64,000 nucleotides of DNA from Owenia fusiformis (taxonomy: Eukaryota > Annelida > Polychaeta > Sabellida > Oweniidae). A model generated the notes under the pieces. That model had not been told where the DNA came from. It was given only the letters and a program-made list of their open reading frames with translations, and searched no databases. Of the stretch, positions 23,459 through 35,280 are shown in pieces. The stretch lies in the NCBI GenBank assembly GCA_903813345.2, contig CAIIXF020000010.1:17617181-17681180 (forward strand), read 5' to 3'. Position 1 is the first letter of the stretch. Every line of letters starts with the position of its first letter. Made by a program: the position numbers and the translations under genes.

Positions 23459-24574
23459 TCAGCTGTGATATGTCATGGTAGAGTTAGGTCTTGCTACATG
23501 TACAGGCCTTGGTTTCGGATTTTCAACATGTTCATTCTTATTGTTCTGCTCGGGTGGTGCATTGTTGATAGAGCTATTAAGGGTGATGCCACTGTTGCCG
23601 GGTAGTGCAGGTTGAGGGTGTATTCTATGTTTACAGCGAATAAAGATCAGTAATTGTTGTCGAAACCTGCTCCCGCATACTGAATACATCCAAAAATTAA
23701 TGGCTGAATTGGTATACACCGATATAACTGACATTGTTAAAAGTAACAACAATGAACTCTGCCCGTCGCGGTCATCACTGGCCACAGTTGGTTCAAGGAA
23801 CCAGTAAATAATACTAGGGAGAGTGGCAATCGCTAGAAAAATGCTGACCGCCACCATCATGACCGTCATTGAAGTGAGCTTGTAACCCGAAGTAGTACTA
23901 CCTGTAGCGTACAACCTCTTCCGCTGAATCTCCGCATGTACTACCTTTGTAGCGATGACCATGTTACAGCAAACAACAATAGAAACTGGTAACAAAAAGA
24001 ACGCCGTGAAATCCAGCCAGGGGAATATATATATGACAAAGTGTTTGTAACGGATATCTTGCACCTGGCAGCTGAACATATGTACTTCGTCAGCATTGAT
24101 TGAGAAAGTCCATAGAAAGTGGCAATTTACCACCATGAGCAAGACGAAGATAACGACTATGGTTATGACGATACGATTTCTTGTTATAATGACCTTAACC
24201 CGATGTGGTTTAAGAACGGAAACCAGTCGTTCCAGCACGACTATAGCAACAAGCCAAGCAGAAAAGTCCGTCAATGTATAATTGACAAAAAACACCATCT
24301 TGCAGAGTCCTGCCGAATATGATGTGAAGTCATTCCCGGTAACCGCGACGTAAATGAATCTTGGTGGGCCAATAAGCAGACACCCGCTATCGTTTACTGC
24401 AAGCACGGATAAGATAAGCCCTGTTGTGTTCCCTTTCAGTTTTGACTTACGGAATACGATGATTGTCATTGCGTTTCCAAACAGTCCTAACAACATTAGA
24501 ACTGGTAAGCAAACTTTATAAAGTTTCATTGAAAATGCATATTCAGGGAGCTCCGATAATGTAAAGTTTGACAT
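23459..24574 (-). CDS. Rhodopsin-class (class A) GPCR, neuropeptide-type orphan receptor
   Basis: A single-exon frame of 371 residues with seven hydrophobic segments, acting at the plasma membrane through G proteins. Seen: an N-terminal sequon (Asn3-Phe-Thr), LFGN in TM1, LAVND with the conserved Asp62 in TM2, Cys91 and Cys169 for the extracellular disulfide, ERL at 115-117 in place of DRY, ATLP at 250-253 in place of CWxP, and NFxxY at 293-297 in place of NPxxY, then helix 8 GSRFR. The tail (about 305-371) is polar and Asn/Pro-rich. These variants are common among invertebrate peptide receptors such as the FMRFamide-receptor-like group, so a peptide ligand is an inference. The start is supported by an in-frame TAA eight codons upstream. 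No close paralogue in the window. Confidence 0.92.
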   Translation of the reverse strand: MSNFTLSELPEYAFSMKLYKVCLPVLMLLGLFGNAMTIIVFRKSKLKGNTTGLILSVLAVNDSGCLLIGPPRFIYVAVTGNDFTSYSAGLCKMVFFVNYTLTDFSAWLVAIVVLERLVSVLKPHRVKVIITRNRIVITIVVIFVLLMVVNCHFLWTFSINADEVHMFSCQVQDIRYKHFVIYIFPWLDFTAFFLLPVSIVVCCNMVIATKVVHAEIQRKRLYATGSTTSGYKLTSMTVMMVAVSIFLAIATLPSIIYWFLEPTVASDDRDGQSSLLLLLTMSVISVYTNSAINFWMYSVCGSRFRQQLLIFIRCKHRIHPQPALPGNSGITLNSSINNAPPEQNNKNEHVENPKPRPVHVARPNSTMTYHS

Positions 24575-24738
24575 ACCGAATACTGATGCGTTGGATTAGT
24601 CTTGATTATTGTGTCGAGAATACAAGTTATGTCCCTATTGTCATGCCGTTGCTCTCTTAAATAACTAAGCCAATATCTAGTAGTTAGTTCTTTGCAGCGA
24701 CTGTCTTCTAATAACAATTGTCCCCAAGAATAAATGTA

Positions 24739-24746
24739 TATTTATA
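24739..24746 (-). promoter_or_regulatory. TATA box of the GPCR gene
   Basis: On the minus strand the sequence reads TATAAATA inside GAGTATAAATATAC, about 165 bp upstream of the receptor ATG. A start site about 30 bp downstream, near 24712, would give a 5' UTR of roughly 140 bases. That UTR contains no in-frame ATG close to the start. Confidence 0.5.
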
Positions 24747-25586
24747 CTCGTCTGGGAGGAGCAGAATGTTCCTCTCTTTTAATTATCCAATGCCATCCTA
24801 TTGGATGACTCCAAGCTTTTCACATTTGGATTATGACGCTCGTTTGGAAACAGATAGATATACGAACATATAGTATATGAGACACTGGTACGCAGTACTA
24901 GACTTAGTGTTATTATACATGTCTATTCAGATGATTCAGTCTGTTTGTATGCTAAATCAGCTTGATATGCCAGCAGATTCTCGCTCTTGGGCGTTAATTT
25001 TAAAGAAGGCCGTATGATACAGAAATGTCTCCTCTTTTTAAAGGCCCGTGGTGTTTATTGAGTAGGTCGAGAGCTTATAAATAACCAGTAGGCGCATTAG
25101 CGAACAACTGCCCCACTTCAGGAAGTTCAGGCCCATTGTGGTCTGAATATTTAGCAGATCGATCTGTGAATCAAATTACGAAATTATGACTTCTCTAAAC
25201 AAAGGGTATCGAAAATGACTTACTATAAAACACAGAATATTGGAATGCGCAGATAAATTGACAATTTTCAATTTGTCTGGTTTGAAAACAAATCAAGTCA
25301 ATTTAGCTTCAGGCGTGTTCCATTAACAACAATCTGCACTGAGGACGGTTTTGATGTTCCTTACAAGCAGAAACTTTTAATTAATTGTGCGTCATAATCA
25401 GCACCTGAGCCGAAACAAAATATTATTTGTAATGATGCACGTGTTAGGCATGGTTATATTTGTACCTCTACCAGTTAGACCACATGTGGCATTTAACTTA
25501 TCTATTAGCTAAGTTTTGTAAAAGGGGATCATACTATTAGTTATTAAATGATTTGGAGTGCAATTTACAGGATACATTCTGCTCGA
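24747..25586. other. Intergenic, upstream of the GPCR
   Basis: AT-rich, non-repetitive sequence upstream of the receptor promoter. No frame longer than about 60 codons, no splice-linked exon and no repeat that I can recognise. It may hold receptor enhancers, but nothing in the sequence shows this. Confidence 0.5.
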
Positions 25587-26718
25587 AAAAGGAGTGGTAT
25601 CGATATGGTGAACTTTTTGAACACACGTTTCTTTTAAACCAGTCATCAAAATATTCTGAAAATTTTACACATCGTCAATTTAATGGTCATCTTTTGAATA
25701 GTGACATTATAATTTGAATTATATATGTATATTTTTCTCTATATTGTAATTGTACAAAGGAAAGTTTGGTTGATTTTAAAAAAGTATCTTGTTAATGAAT
25801 TAAAAGGTTTATCTTAATTTTTATCTATTTAGGGGGGTTTTGTTTTACGTTTTTGCATACTTTTTGTTAAATCAACCAAAATTCCTATAACTAATATTGA
25901 GAGGTCTAATTAAGAAAATGTTGTATATCCTATTTTGTTCCAACAAGGTTCGGAAAGACATTTTATTTCATTCTCAAGAATTGGTAGAAAGGAACAAAAA
26001 ACAATTGCACTAAAAACAGTTAACAAAAACAGTTATATAAAATATATTTAAATAATGTTTGTATGAAATTGTTGCCAATCAGTCAACATTAAATAAAGGA
26101 TCGTGTTTTTTATAGAATGTTTTCAATAATTGGCTTAAGCATGGGCTTTCAATTAGAAGGGTATGCAACTCTGTGTAATAACATGAGCCTTCAAAATGAG
26201 CAATGCCATGCTTCCCTTTTATGGTAAAATTTCAAAAAGTATTAGATAAATGTATATGTTTTTTTGTAGTATTTTGAATAAAAATCAATTTCCAACATGA
26301 TTAAAGCATTAAATATATTCAATCTCATGTAAACATAAACAAAAAAGACCAATTAGAATAAGAGGTACCAAGATTTTCTCTTCGAGTATTGCATTGTGGG
26401 TAATTATTCAAGAAGACATTCCAATAAAAACATAATTTGTGGGAGAATGTTCACTTTCGGTATTGTCATAATTATGATGAATTCCATTTTTTATTAAATT
26501 ATCAATATGTTTGTGGATAATCATGTTTTTATTTTTTAATTATTTCTTAAATCATCCATAAAAAGTACAAAATAAGATTTTCTTGGAATGTGTACATTCT
26601 CCAATTTTGAAAACCCAAAGGCAATGCTTATGTATGAAATATGGGAAGTTGTCTACCCTTCTAGTTTAAGAGAAAATCATTGTTGAATTCAGTTCACCAT
26701 ATCGATTATATCCTTTTG
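25587..26718. mobile_element. Non-autonomous TIR element, copy 1
   Basis: Left end AAAAGGAGTGGTATCGATATGG and right end CCATATCGATTATATCCTTTTG form imperfect inverted termini. Inside, TTTGGTTGATTTTAAAAAAG faces AAATCAACCAAAA, an internal foldback. The interior (about 25740-26150) matches the reverse complement of 43760-44390, so the two are one family in opposite orientation. About 525 bp near 26144-26668 are absent from the other copy. No transposase frame, so it must be mobilised in trans. Confidence 0.75.
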
Positions 26719-26781
26719 TATTGGCACAAGATGAAGTCTAGGCCAATGTGCTCTTAGGCCAATACATTTTATTTAGGAGAT

Positions 26782-27075
26782 AATCCCTAGGACTGTATTG
26801 CTACTGAGATTGTCCCCTCCGTACCGATATTTTCTGTGTTGCGACGGAGATGATCAATGGGGACAATTTCAGTAGCAATACAGATTGGTACAGCACAAGA
26901 ACTGACCAATCAGAGTTCTTCATTTTACAGATTATACGATGATACTTAGTATATTTTCTGTATTGCGACGGAGATGATCAATGGGGACAATTTCAGTAGC
27001 AATACAGATTGGTACAGCACAAGAACTGACCAATCAGAGTTCTTCATTTTACAGATTATACGATGATATTTAGTT
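26782..27075. repeat. 124-bp tandem duplication with an adjoining inverted repeat
   Basis: The unit TTTCTGTGTTGCGACGGAG begins at 26831 and again at 26955, two nearly identical 124-bp copies. The flank at about 26797 contains CTGTATTGCTACTGAGATTG, the inverse of CAATTTCAGTAGCAATACAG inside the unit, so the first copy can fold into a hairpin. It looks like a small MITE partly duplicated in tandem. Confidence 0.8.
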
Positions 27076-30000
27076 ACACGTCGCACGAAACTGGGGACAA
27101 TTAGAGTAACATTATGGCGTCAAAATACCAAACAATACAATGGGCAGTATAGGGTGCAATCAGCATTATAACGTCAAAAACGACAAGCGTTACATTTTGT
27201 CAATTTTAGTCAACCTAGAAATAAGATGCTTTATTCTTATTCAATCCTGGTAAAATTCACAGAGCAACAAGATCTCGATGACAATATTTCTAAAATGTTT
27301 TTGATTTTTGAAAAACGGTCAGGAAATCCACTCGGGGCGTTAGCAAAAATTGATATGTATGGGATTTGTGGTAAAAAATCGATGCGTTACATTTTTTCAA
27401 GTCTCTAAAAGCAACTCTTATTTTCTTATTATTTGAAGAATAAAGAAATCGGTTATTGTTTTGTAAATTTCGCCATGACAGTATTGTGCAGTTAAATTCT
27501 TTTTGAAATCAGACCTAAATTAGAAGGTTAAATAAAGGTAAACTTATTGCTAGTCTCCTTCGTCTTCAAAACCTTACACAATTTTGAAAATTTTACAAGC
27601 GTTCATATAAGACGATTTGAACTGTAGCCGCTAGGCAATTGTGACGTCATAAAAGCACATGTTTCAATGAATAAAATGTGAAATTTTAGTAAAATTTTGA
27701 TCAGTATTTCAAAAGTTATCCCGAATTCAACGAACCGTGTAAGCATGGAATGTTACGTCTTACAGCGTATTTGACGATGTCGGAGTACATTTAACTTTAA
27801 AAATATGGTAGATCTCATCAAACTTTTCAAGGAAAAATGATTTCAGTGAAATGCGAATAAAAAACACTTCAAAATGATATATAATGCACATAGTTAGCTT
27901 TTTAAATAAGGCAGATATTAACGCTTAAAGCTGGGATTACCCCGTATTTCCCGAATTGTCCCCAGGTCCGTGCACGTCATAAGTACTATTAATATTTAGT
28001 TATCGGTAGTAATTAGTACTTCCGATTCTGCTACTTGGCTGGGAAATCAAAGTTTTATCAGAAATAGACGTTGCAAATGAATATTGACCAGTTTTTTATC
28101 CTTTTATGGAGTTTGCGACTTGGGATTTTCCGTCCCACATTTCCACATCCACGTCCCACATTTGAGACTGTGAATGTTTAATCATTTTGTATTTGCATTT
28201 TCGTACAGTTTATTCTTCAAATGCATCGCAATGAATTCAGTATGAATGAAATGCCCCATCTAGTATTCCGGATTTTGATATTGATTCATGGCTTGAGGAT
28301 AAGTTTTTTCATGGCTAGAGGAGAGTTTTTGAATACATTGTCGGGGTTTGTTTTCCTTGGCTTTATGGATGTTTCTTTTCTTTTTTCTTGCAGTGCTTTG
28401 TACTATGCTTTTGTCTTGTCATGTTGTACAGCTTTGAAAAAATATATTTGCAGGGCCAATGTGACATTTAGCAACATTCTACCAATAAAATAGGTTATGC
28501 AATTAGAAAAATGAAGAATCGAACTCAAATTACATTTTTGCGTCATAACATCTCTAATATTGGAATCAGACTTATGAAATTAAGCTAGCAGTAAATCCTG
28601 TGAAAGTAAAATGAAAAACTCAGAATTAGAATGGTGTAATCAATAAATCTTATTAAAGATCAGGGCAAATGGTTACCTTGTCCTCACTTTTGATGATGAC
28701 GTCTAATGGCATTTCTTCAGCCTGTATAATGCCCAATAGATACAATACAATACGATATAGATTTAATCGTAGTGAAATATCTAGGTATGTCATACATTGA
28801 CAAATTAATTTATTTTCAATCCACGGATCAGAGTCGAAACTGTTTTTTCTAAAGAGAGTTTTCAGGGATTATCCGACATTAAAAGACGAGAACCAATTAT
28901 TTTATTGTTAATTGAAAGCGATAATATTGTCTAGCAGACAGATCAAATAGTGTTGCAATATGTAAATAAGGGTCGGTACAACAAAGCAACTTATCTTTTG
29001 AGTAAACGTTGACAAATACAGATGCCTTAGACTTCAAGATGTCCCTAGTCCTACTAGGGACATCTCGCATACCATTGAATAGATTGTCGCGGAATTCTGT
29101 ACTCATGAATGTTAAAATTATGATGTTAGTTTGAGACCTACCCTTTATTTGAACAGCCCACTTCTTTCCTGTCTCATTTATACAGTTGAAATTGTAATTC
29201 TTGAGTTCTTAATTATCGTAAATTCTTCGTTCTATAAGTATAATGTCGAAGCAATTTCAACTTAGAAATTTTAGTTCGTCTGGTCGTTCTGCAAATCTAT
29301 ATGAACACCAAGAAACGAAATTATTATAATAAGATTTCGCTAAAGCTACTAAACGTGTAGCGAGATATCATATTATTTTCATATATTCATATATATTCAT
29401 ATAAGTTATATATATTCATGTAATTGTCCGTTTATCGTTATTAAACTAGTATTGAAATAATGATTTCGATTAGTTAAACACGCGATAAGTTTGACACGCG
29501 CACCCCGCGCATGCGCATAAAGAGAATTTTAATTTTCAAAATTAGTTCCAAATTTTTGACAAAAATCTCCTAATTACTCATGAAATACCAAATTACTTCA
29601 CTAAAACGTAGCAGAGTGATTTCGGAGCATTCAAAGATAGGGTAGGTGCATTATGAGTTTATCGCAGTTTGCTGCTGCGTCATTATAAATATAGGTAGGC
29701 CTATGCGTAATGGCCATGATATCATCATGGCCATTGGGAAAGGCTAAGATGCCTGAAAGTGAATCAAAATTGAAAAAATTGCTCGAGAGGGTTCAATAAT
29801 TTAGGTCACCAAATAATTATAGCTGAGCAAACGAGAGCTACAAAGTCTGTTCCTTTTAACGTTTAAACGTATACTCTAAATGTGTGCCTCCGCACACTCT
29901 AAATGTCATATTTCATTCCACAGCAATCAGACAAACTAATTAAATTGCCATGATTAGAAACGTCTTGGGTTCAAATGAAGCACGAAAGCATGAGTATTGT

Positions 30001-30946
30001 TTTACCTTAGGCTTTGTGTCTGGGAAGAATCTTTCTTGAAATCCTATATCTAATTTAATGGTTTTGAGCAGTGTTGAGAGGAATTTTTAATCCGGACCAG
30101 TACAAAAGCTTTTTATCCCATAATATCTATGACTCTCTTCATAAAAGCATTTGTACAAAATCCATATCTGCTTTTTGTATGAAACAAAACCATATTTGGT
30201 CTACAGAATAAGACTTTACGACATTTTGAAGTATAAAAATAAACATTGACACATCAACATACAAATATATAACAATACGTATGTCCGTCACAAGGCACTT
30301 GCATATTGGTCAAATTTCCATGACTTTGACTGTCCGTGTCAGTGCATGCTCGCGAAATTAAAATTCGCCTATGTTTAATAAGCTTACATCCTCATACTTC
30401 TTACGTTTCAAAATCTGTTCACATAAGAACATATATAGCACTCTATATTTGAACCCAACTGAACGTAGGAGTAAAACTCCACAGCCTTGACTTCAGACTT
30501 CATTTGGACCTGAAAGGCTAGGTGTAGCATTTTTCGCAATGTGATTTCAGACACTTCGCCATAATTTTAAAAATTTGATCTACATCTTATTTACAAATAA
30601 ATCTCATTATCAGATAAATATCGGCTGTTGGAGTATTCATTATTTGAGTGATAGTGAATGCAATTTTCGAAAATCTACTCAGTACTTTAACAGCAGGTCC
30701 CTTTGACTTTGACTTATAATAGGTTAAGCGTTTTACTTCTTGGAACACTCCCCCTGCCCTACAAACAGCAAATATAAATGACAGATGTGTTACAGCCCGG
30801 GGCTTGTAGAAATACTTTATTTTCTTACCGTGTATATATATGCTAGGACGTAATTCGTCATTCGGTGGCCCAGGTACTCAGTTTTGGCTCCATTTTTATA
30901 TACCAACAAAGTCCACTCACGCTGCACACCTGTTGAATTATGCAAA
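27076..30946. other. Gene-poor AT-rich stretch
   Basis: No convincing exon. The longest frame (28221-28493, plus, 90 codons) is hydrophobic but has no domain and no repeat support. Short inverted repeats are present: CATGATATCATCATG inside TAATGGCCATGATATC near 29708-29740, and a 12-bp perfect hairpin GATGTCCCTAGT / ACTAGGGACATC near 29039-29065. A single CGCGCATGCGCA lies at 29506-29517. Confidence 0.5.
29039..29065. repeat. 12-bp perfect hairpin with a 3-base loop
   Basis: GATGTCCCTAGT, loop CCT, ACTAGGGACATC. It sits inside a short antisense frame that I do not consider a gene. It could be the core of an old MITE or a cruciform site. No second copy was recognised in the window. Confidence 0.7.
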
Positions 30947-31025
30947 TACAGGGTGACCCAAAAAGCAGAAACCATGAATTTTATTCAAAGATAATTGTGA
31001 TTTCTGTTTTGGGGGTCACTCTGTA
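30947..31025. mobile_element. 79-bp MITE with TACAGGGTGACCC ends
   Basis: Left end TACAGGGTGACCCAAAA and right end TTTTGGGGGTCACTCTGTA are near-perfect inverted repeats beginning with TA, as in Tc1/mariner-type MITEs. A third end, TTTTCGGTCACCCTGTA, lies at 31232-31248, so a larger parent (30947-31248) is also possible. Another TACAGGGTGACCC occurs at about 53859, some 25 bp from exon 16 of the ABC gene. Confidence 0.75.
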
Positions 31026-31498
31026 TTTATCTGCTGGTTGAACCACCCTAAAGTAGAACGATTTAGTATGTATGCAATAACCGGTAACCTTATTTTCTAG
31101 GTACAGAACTAAGAATGATATACATGTAATTGGATATTAACCATTTAAGTTGTTTAATAAAGTTTACTCCGAAAATAAGGATAATTACATGATTGCTATC
31201 AAATAAATCAAAATACTTCTTAACGGTTTTGTTTTCGGTCACCCTGTATGAAGTGTCATTAATTAGATGGCAGCCACTTAAAATCATCCATTCAACGCGT
31301 TCTAAATCAATCGTTATTCATCTTACCGGGCATATCCTAATTTTTTGAAAAACAACGTTCAAAAATATGATTCATGAAAGGACTGAAAAATTGCCATATT
31401 AGTATGGGAGCAAAGGTAATTCCGTGTCCTTTTTAGAGGCGAGCTAAGCGACATATATTTTTATGAACTATATGAGATACTTTCCAAGAAAAATGATG

Positions 31499-31840
31499 TT
31501 GGCAATTCTGAATCCGCGACGGCGTTGCTATGGTAACCAAGTAAATGGGCCACGCCCACTTTTGGGGGCTCTTTTCAGTGTTTGGCCCTAATCTACTTCA
31601 TTATTGCTCAGATTTCGATGAGATTCACATCAAATGGAAGGTAATAGATAACGCACTCAAAATATATTAAGTTGGCAATTCTGAATCCGCGGCAGCGTTA
31701 CTATGGTAACAAAGTAAATATGCCACACCCACTTTTAGGGGCTCTTTTCAGTGTTTGGCCCATATCTTTGTCATTATTGCTCAGATTTTGATGAAATTTG
31801 CACCAAATGAAAGGTAATAGATGAAGCAATCATACAGTTC
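31499..31840. repeat. 173-bp tandem pair in the left foldback arm
   Basis: TTGGCAATTCTGAATCCGCG begins at 31499 and 31672. Each unit continues with an X-box-like GTTGCTATGGTAAC or GTTACTATGGTAAC, CACGCCCACTTTT or a variant, and AGTGTTTGGCCC. The mirrored pair is in the right arm (about 35810-36130). Confidence 0.85.
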
Positions 31841-33189
31841 ATAAAATATGCAAATAGGGTGATTTGCATCTTAATTATGACGTCATAACTGTTTATTTTT
31901 GTGTATTTTATTTTAATCATAATGTATAAATCTGCGAAATGATTATTTTTAAAATGGTCAGTAATGCTTTTAACTAGTTTATTAGTTAATTTATTTTAGT
32001 TGAGTTTATTAGTTTATTACATTCATACATGTATGGTCATAAAACATTGAATAAATGTAATGAAAGTGACCAATTCATGCTGTTGCTATGGTAACAGCAA
32101 GTAGCAAAACGATCCGCTGTAAACAAGAGAATTCTTTAGGAAATGTTACATTTTGACCATTTGACTGTCATGTATTCTTTTTAAAATTTGGTGACAGAAA
32201 ATAACCTAATAACTAGAGAAAATTATTTAATTTGGATTGTGTTATATTAAGATGTCATAAGGGCAATTGTTAATCAGGGGCGCAGCAAGCTCTCAGTCGG
32301 GGGGGGGGGGTGCTTCGACACAATTTTTTTTAAAGATTTTGTTTAATTTGACAAAAATTGATGCAACTTCCTTCAAAACTGAGCTAGAAGGTTCGAGTCA
32401 AATGCATTTTAAAACTCTTCTTCTATCTAATGGTTCTATTTTTTATTGGTTACAGGGGGTGCACTCATTTCACCCCCTGGCTATGCCTATGTTAGCTATG
32501 GTAACCAGGTAAATATGCCGTCCCCATTTTTCAAGACTTTTCCAAAGTTATGCTTCTATCTTTGTCATCATGATAGCTCTGGTGTATATGAAATTTTCAT
32601 CAAATGGAAGCTAAAGTTTGGTTATCTTGCTGGGTTTCTTTACAGTGTTTGGTCCTTTCCTTTGGTATTTGCGCTTAGATATTCATACTTGTAAAGAAAT
32701 AGAAAAAGAATCAATCATAGTTTTCAGCTTTGACCTCATTTTATGGTGAATGTCAAAGGACAAGGTACCAATTTGGAATAATTTTGAGCAATTCTACCTT
32801 ATTTTAAGAAAATAATCACAAAAGCAACTATGATACCAAAACGAGTATGCCAGTCAGTTAATCTACAATATCCATGCATTTTCTGATTCACCTGGCATAT
32901 TCACCTGGTTACCATAGCAACATCATATTGGATTAACATACCCCCCCCACCCATAAACAATAAGATAGAACCATTAGATAGAAGAAGAGATTTAACCCAT
33001 TAGTGTCTATGTCCCGAATGTGGCACGTTTTTTGAGTATATTGGAAGATGTCAGCACTGTATCATTAGTACTTTATATTTCTTACAAAAGAAGATACTAG
33101 TATAGTAGATTTCTCTAAAGTTCAAGGTCATTTTGTTTTTTGCAGGCATCTTTTGAATTTTTTCACAGGAAAGGGCCCAATGTCCCTCA

Positions 33190-34470
33190 AATTGATATAT
33201 CAGTCCATAGGCCATAGGGGGCCACTACCATGCTATTGAGGGCCACTTGCATGTTTTTGATGCCATCGGGGCCACTTAAATTTCTTTTGGGACCACAGGG
33301 GTCTACTAGGATGCATTTGGGGGCCAAGGGGGTCCACTGGAATACGTTTGGGACTTGGGGGCCACTGGGATGCTTTAAGGGGTCACAGGGGGCCACCAGG
33401 GTGCTTTTGATGGCCATGAGGAGCCGTTTGCATGCTTCTGGCAGCCTCTTGCGGGCCACTAGTATGGTTTTGGGGGCCAACGGGGGCTAATAGGATGCTT
33501 TCAAGGGCTACTTAGATGCTTTTAGGGGGTATAATGGGGCCCTTGGATGCGTTTTTGGCCACTGGGTGTCACTAGTATGCTTTTTGGGGGCCACTAAAAT
33601 GATTTTGGGGTCCACAGAGGCCCTTTGGAGTGCTTTTAGAGGCCACCTGGGGCCACTGAGATGGGATGCCAATGGGATGCTTTCGGGGGCCACTAGGATG
33701 CTTTATAGGGGGCATAGTGGGGCCACTTGTATGCTTTTTGGGCCACTGGGTGTCACTAGTATGCTTTGTGGGGGCCACTGGAGGGGAAATGGGAAGCTTT
33801 TGGGGCCACTGGGGGCAACTAGAACGATTTTAGAGCCCATTGAAGTGCTTTTAGAGGCCACTGAGATGCTTTTTTTTGGGCCACAGGGGTCAATAGGATG
33901 CTTTCAGGGCCAATAGGATGCTTTCGGGGGCCACTAGGATGCTTTTAAGGGGCATAATGGGGCCACTTGGATGCTTTTTTGGGCCACTGGGCGTCACTAG
34001 TATGCTTTTTGGGGGTCATTGGGGGGCAACTGAGAAGCTTTTGAGGCCTCTAGAATGAGTTTGGGGCCTTTGGAGTGCTTTTAGAGGCCACTTGGGGCAA
34101 TGTTTTGGGACCACAGGGGGCCACTGGGTTGATGTCATGAGTCACAGAGGGGTACTAGGATACTTTTGAGGGCCTCATAGCAGCACTAATTTGTTTTTGG
34201 GGGCCACTGGGGACAACTATGATGCTTTTGAGGACCACACGGGGCCACTATGATGCTTTTTGGGGGCATCTAGGGGCTATTGGGATGCTTTTTGGGGCAT
34301 CTGAGGGCCACTAGGATGATTGGGGGAGTCGTATGAGCTGCAAGTATGCATAGGGGGGCCACAGGGGCCACTAGAATGCATTTGGGGGCCACTTTGGGGC
34401 ACTGGGATGCTTTTTCGGATCATATGGGGCCACTGCCGTGCTTTTGAATGTCACTGGGGCCTATTTAGTA
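33190..34470. repeat. GC-rich minisatellite of GGGGGCCACT-GGATGCTTTT units
   Basis: About 1.3 kb of degenerate units of roughly 25-35 bp, built on GGGGGCCACTAGGATGCTTT with variable spacing, occupying the loop of the large foldback. Several higher-order copies are visible: ATGCTTTTTGGGCCACTGGG followed by TGTCACTAGTATGC occurs near 33548, 33730 and 33970. Frames of up to 116 codons on both strands are translations of the repeat and are not genes. Confidence 0.9.
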
Positions 34471-34784
34471 TTGAATTATAACAAACAGACTAAGTTGAAG
34501 TTAATGACAGTGTAAAATTACATGATTGTTAAAGTTATGATATTATAAATAGGTTTTACAACCACGAAATCATTACCACTTAACCCAAAATGTTTCATGG
34601 ACACTTGTCTCTAGAACAAAAACTAATTTTTTCTTAGTTATGCTTTCCAGGTTAGAAAAACAAAAAAATTATTTTAAAAATACTGATGCATTCAATTTGT
34701 TGTCATTATTGGGTTAAAATGCTTTTGACTTGAAGCTTCTAGCTCAATTTTGAAGGAAGTTGCATCAATTTTTGTAAGTGTGCG

Positions 34785-35280
34785 CCAAAGTTTAAAACTG
34801 CGCAGGCGCAGCGCTCTCGCTAACCTATATAAAGAGATTACAGGGTACAGGCTTCAGAGGTAAGCCAGGAAGGTGAACAACTATCGTCCCATGTTGATTT
34901 CCCGTATAATCGTAACCAGGCAAGTTTCACCATTGGAATTGAAAATTACTATTAGATATACTTTGTAGATGTTTATATATGAAGGTATTTTAAGTGTATG
35001 CATCAATCAAATGGCTCATTTTGAACATATAAAAAGTATTTGTGTTTTGTTTCCCAGGGAATTGTATTCCCATGTTGTACACACATAAATAGTGTACATT
35101 ATGTTGTACTTGAATAGCCTGGCTTATATAATATTGAAGGGCATGCTGATTGTACACACGAGTACATGCATGAAGGCCAAATATTGATATTGCTTGCATA
35201 CCTAAAGTAAAAATGAACTCTTCTAATCCCCTAATGTAAACACGGCGGTATACGTAGCCCGATTTATCGGGGGCTTTAAA
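34785..35280. other. Extra segment in the right foldback arm, promoter-like at one end
   Basis: This stretch has no counterpart in the left arm. At 34798-34880 it contains TGCGCAGGCGCA (one base from an NRF1-type palindrome), then CTATATAAAG, then a GAGGTAAGCC that would serve as a splice donor. On the minus strand at 35200-35270 a short frame reads VYIRGLEEFIF-like and ends at a possible donor. I cannot tell whether either belongs to a real transcript. Confidence 0.35.

Noticed and set aside
24096-24322. Two plus-strand frames inside the GPCR
   Set aside because: They are shadows of the receptor coding strand with no motif.
28221-28493. 90-codon hydrophobic plus-strand frame
   Set aside because: No family resemblance, no splice partners, and AT-rich sequence easily gives hydrophobic frames.
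33187-33916. Frames of 61-116 codons on both strands
   Set aside because: All lie in the GGGGGCCACT minisatellite; repeat units without stop codons make such frames by chance.
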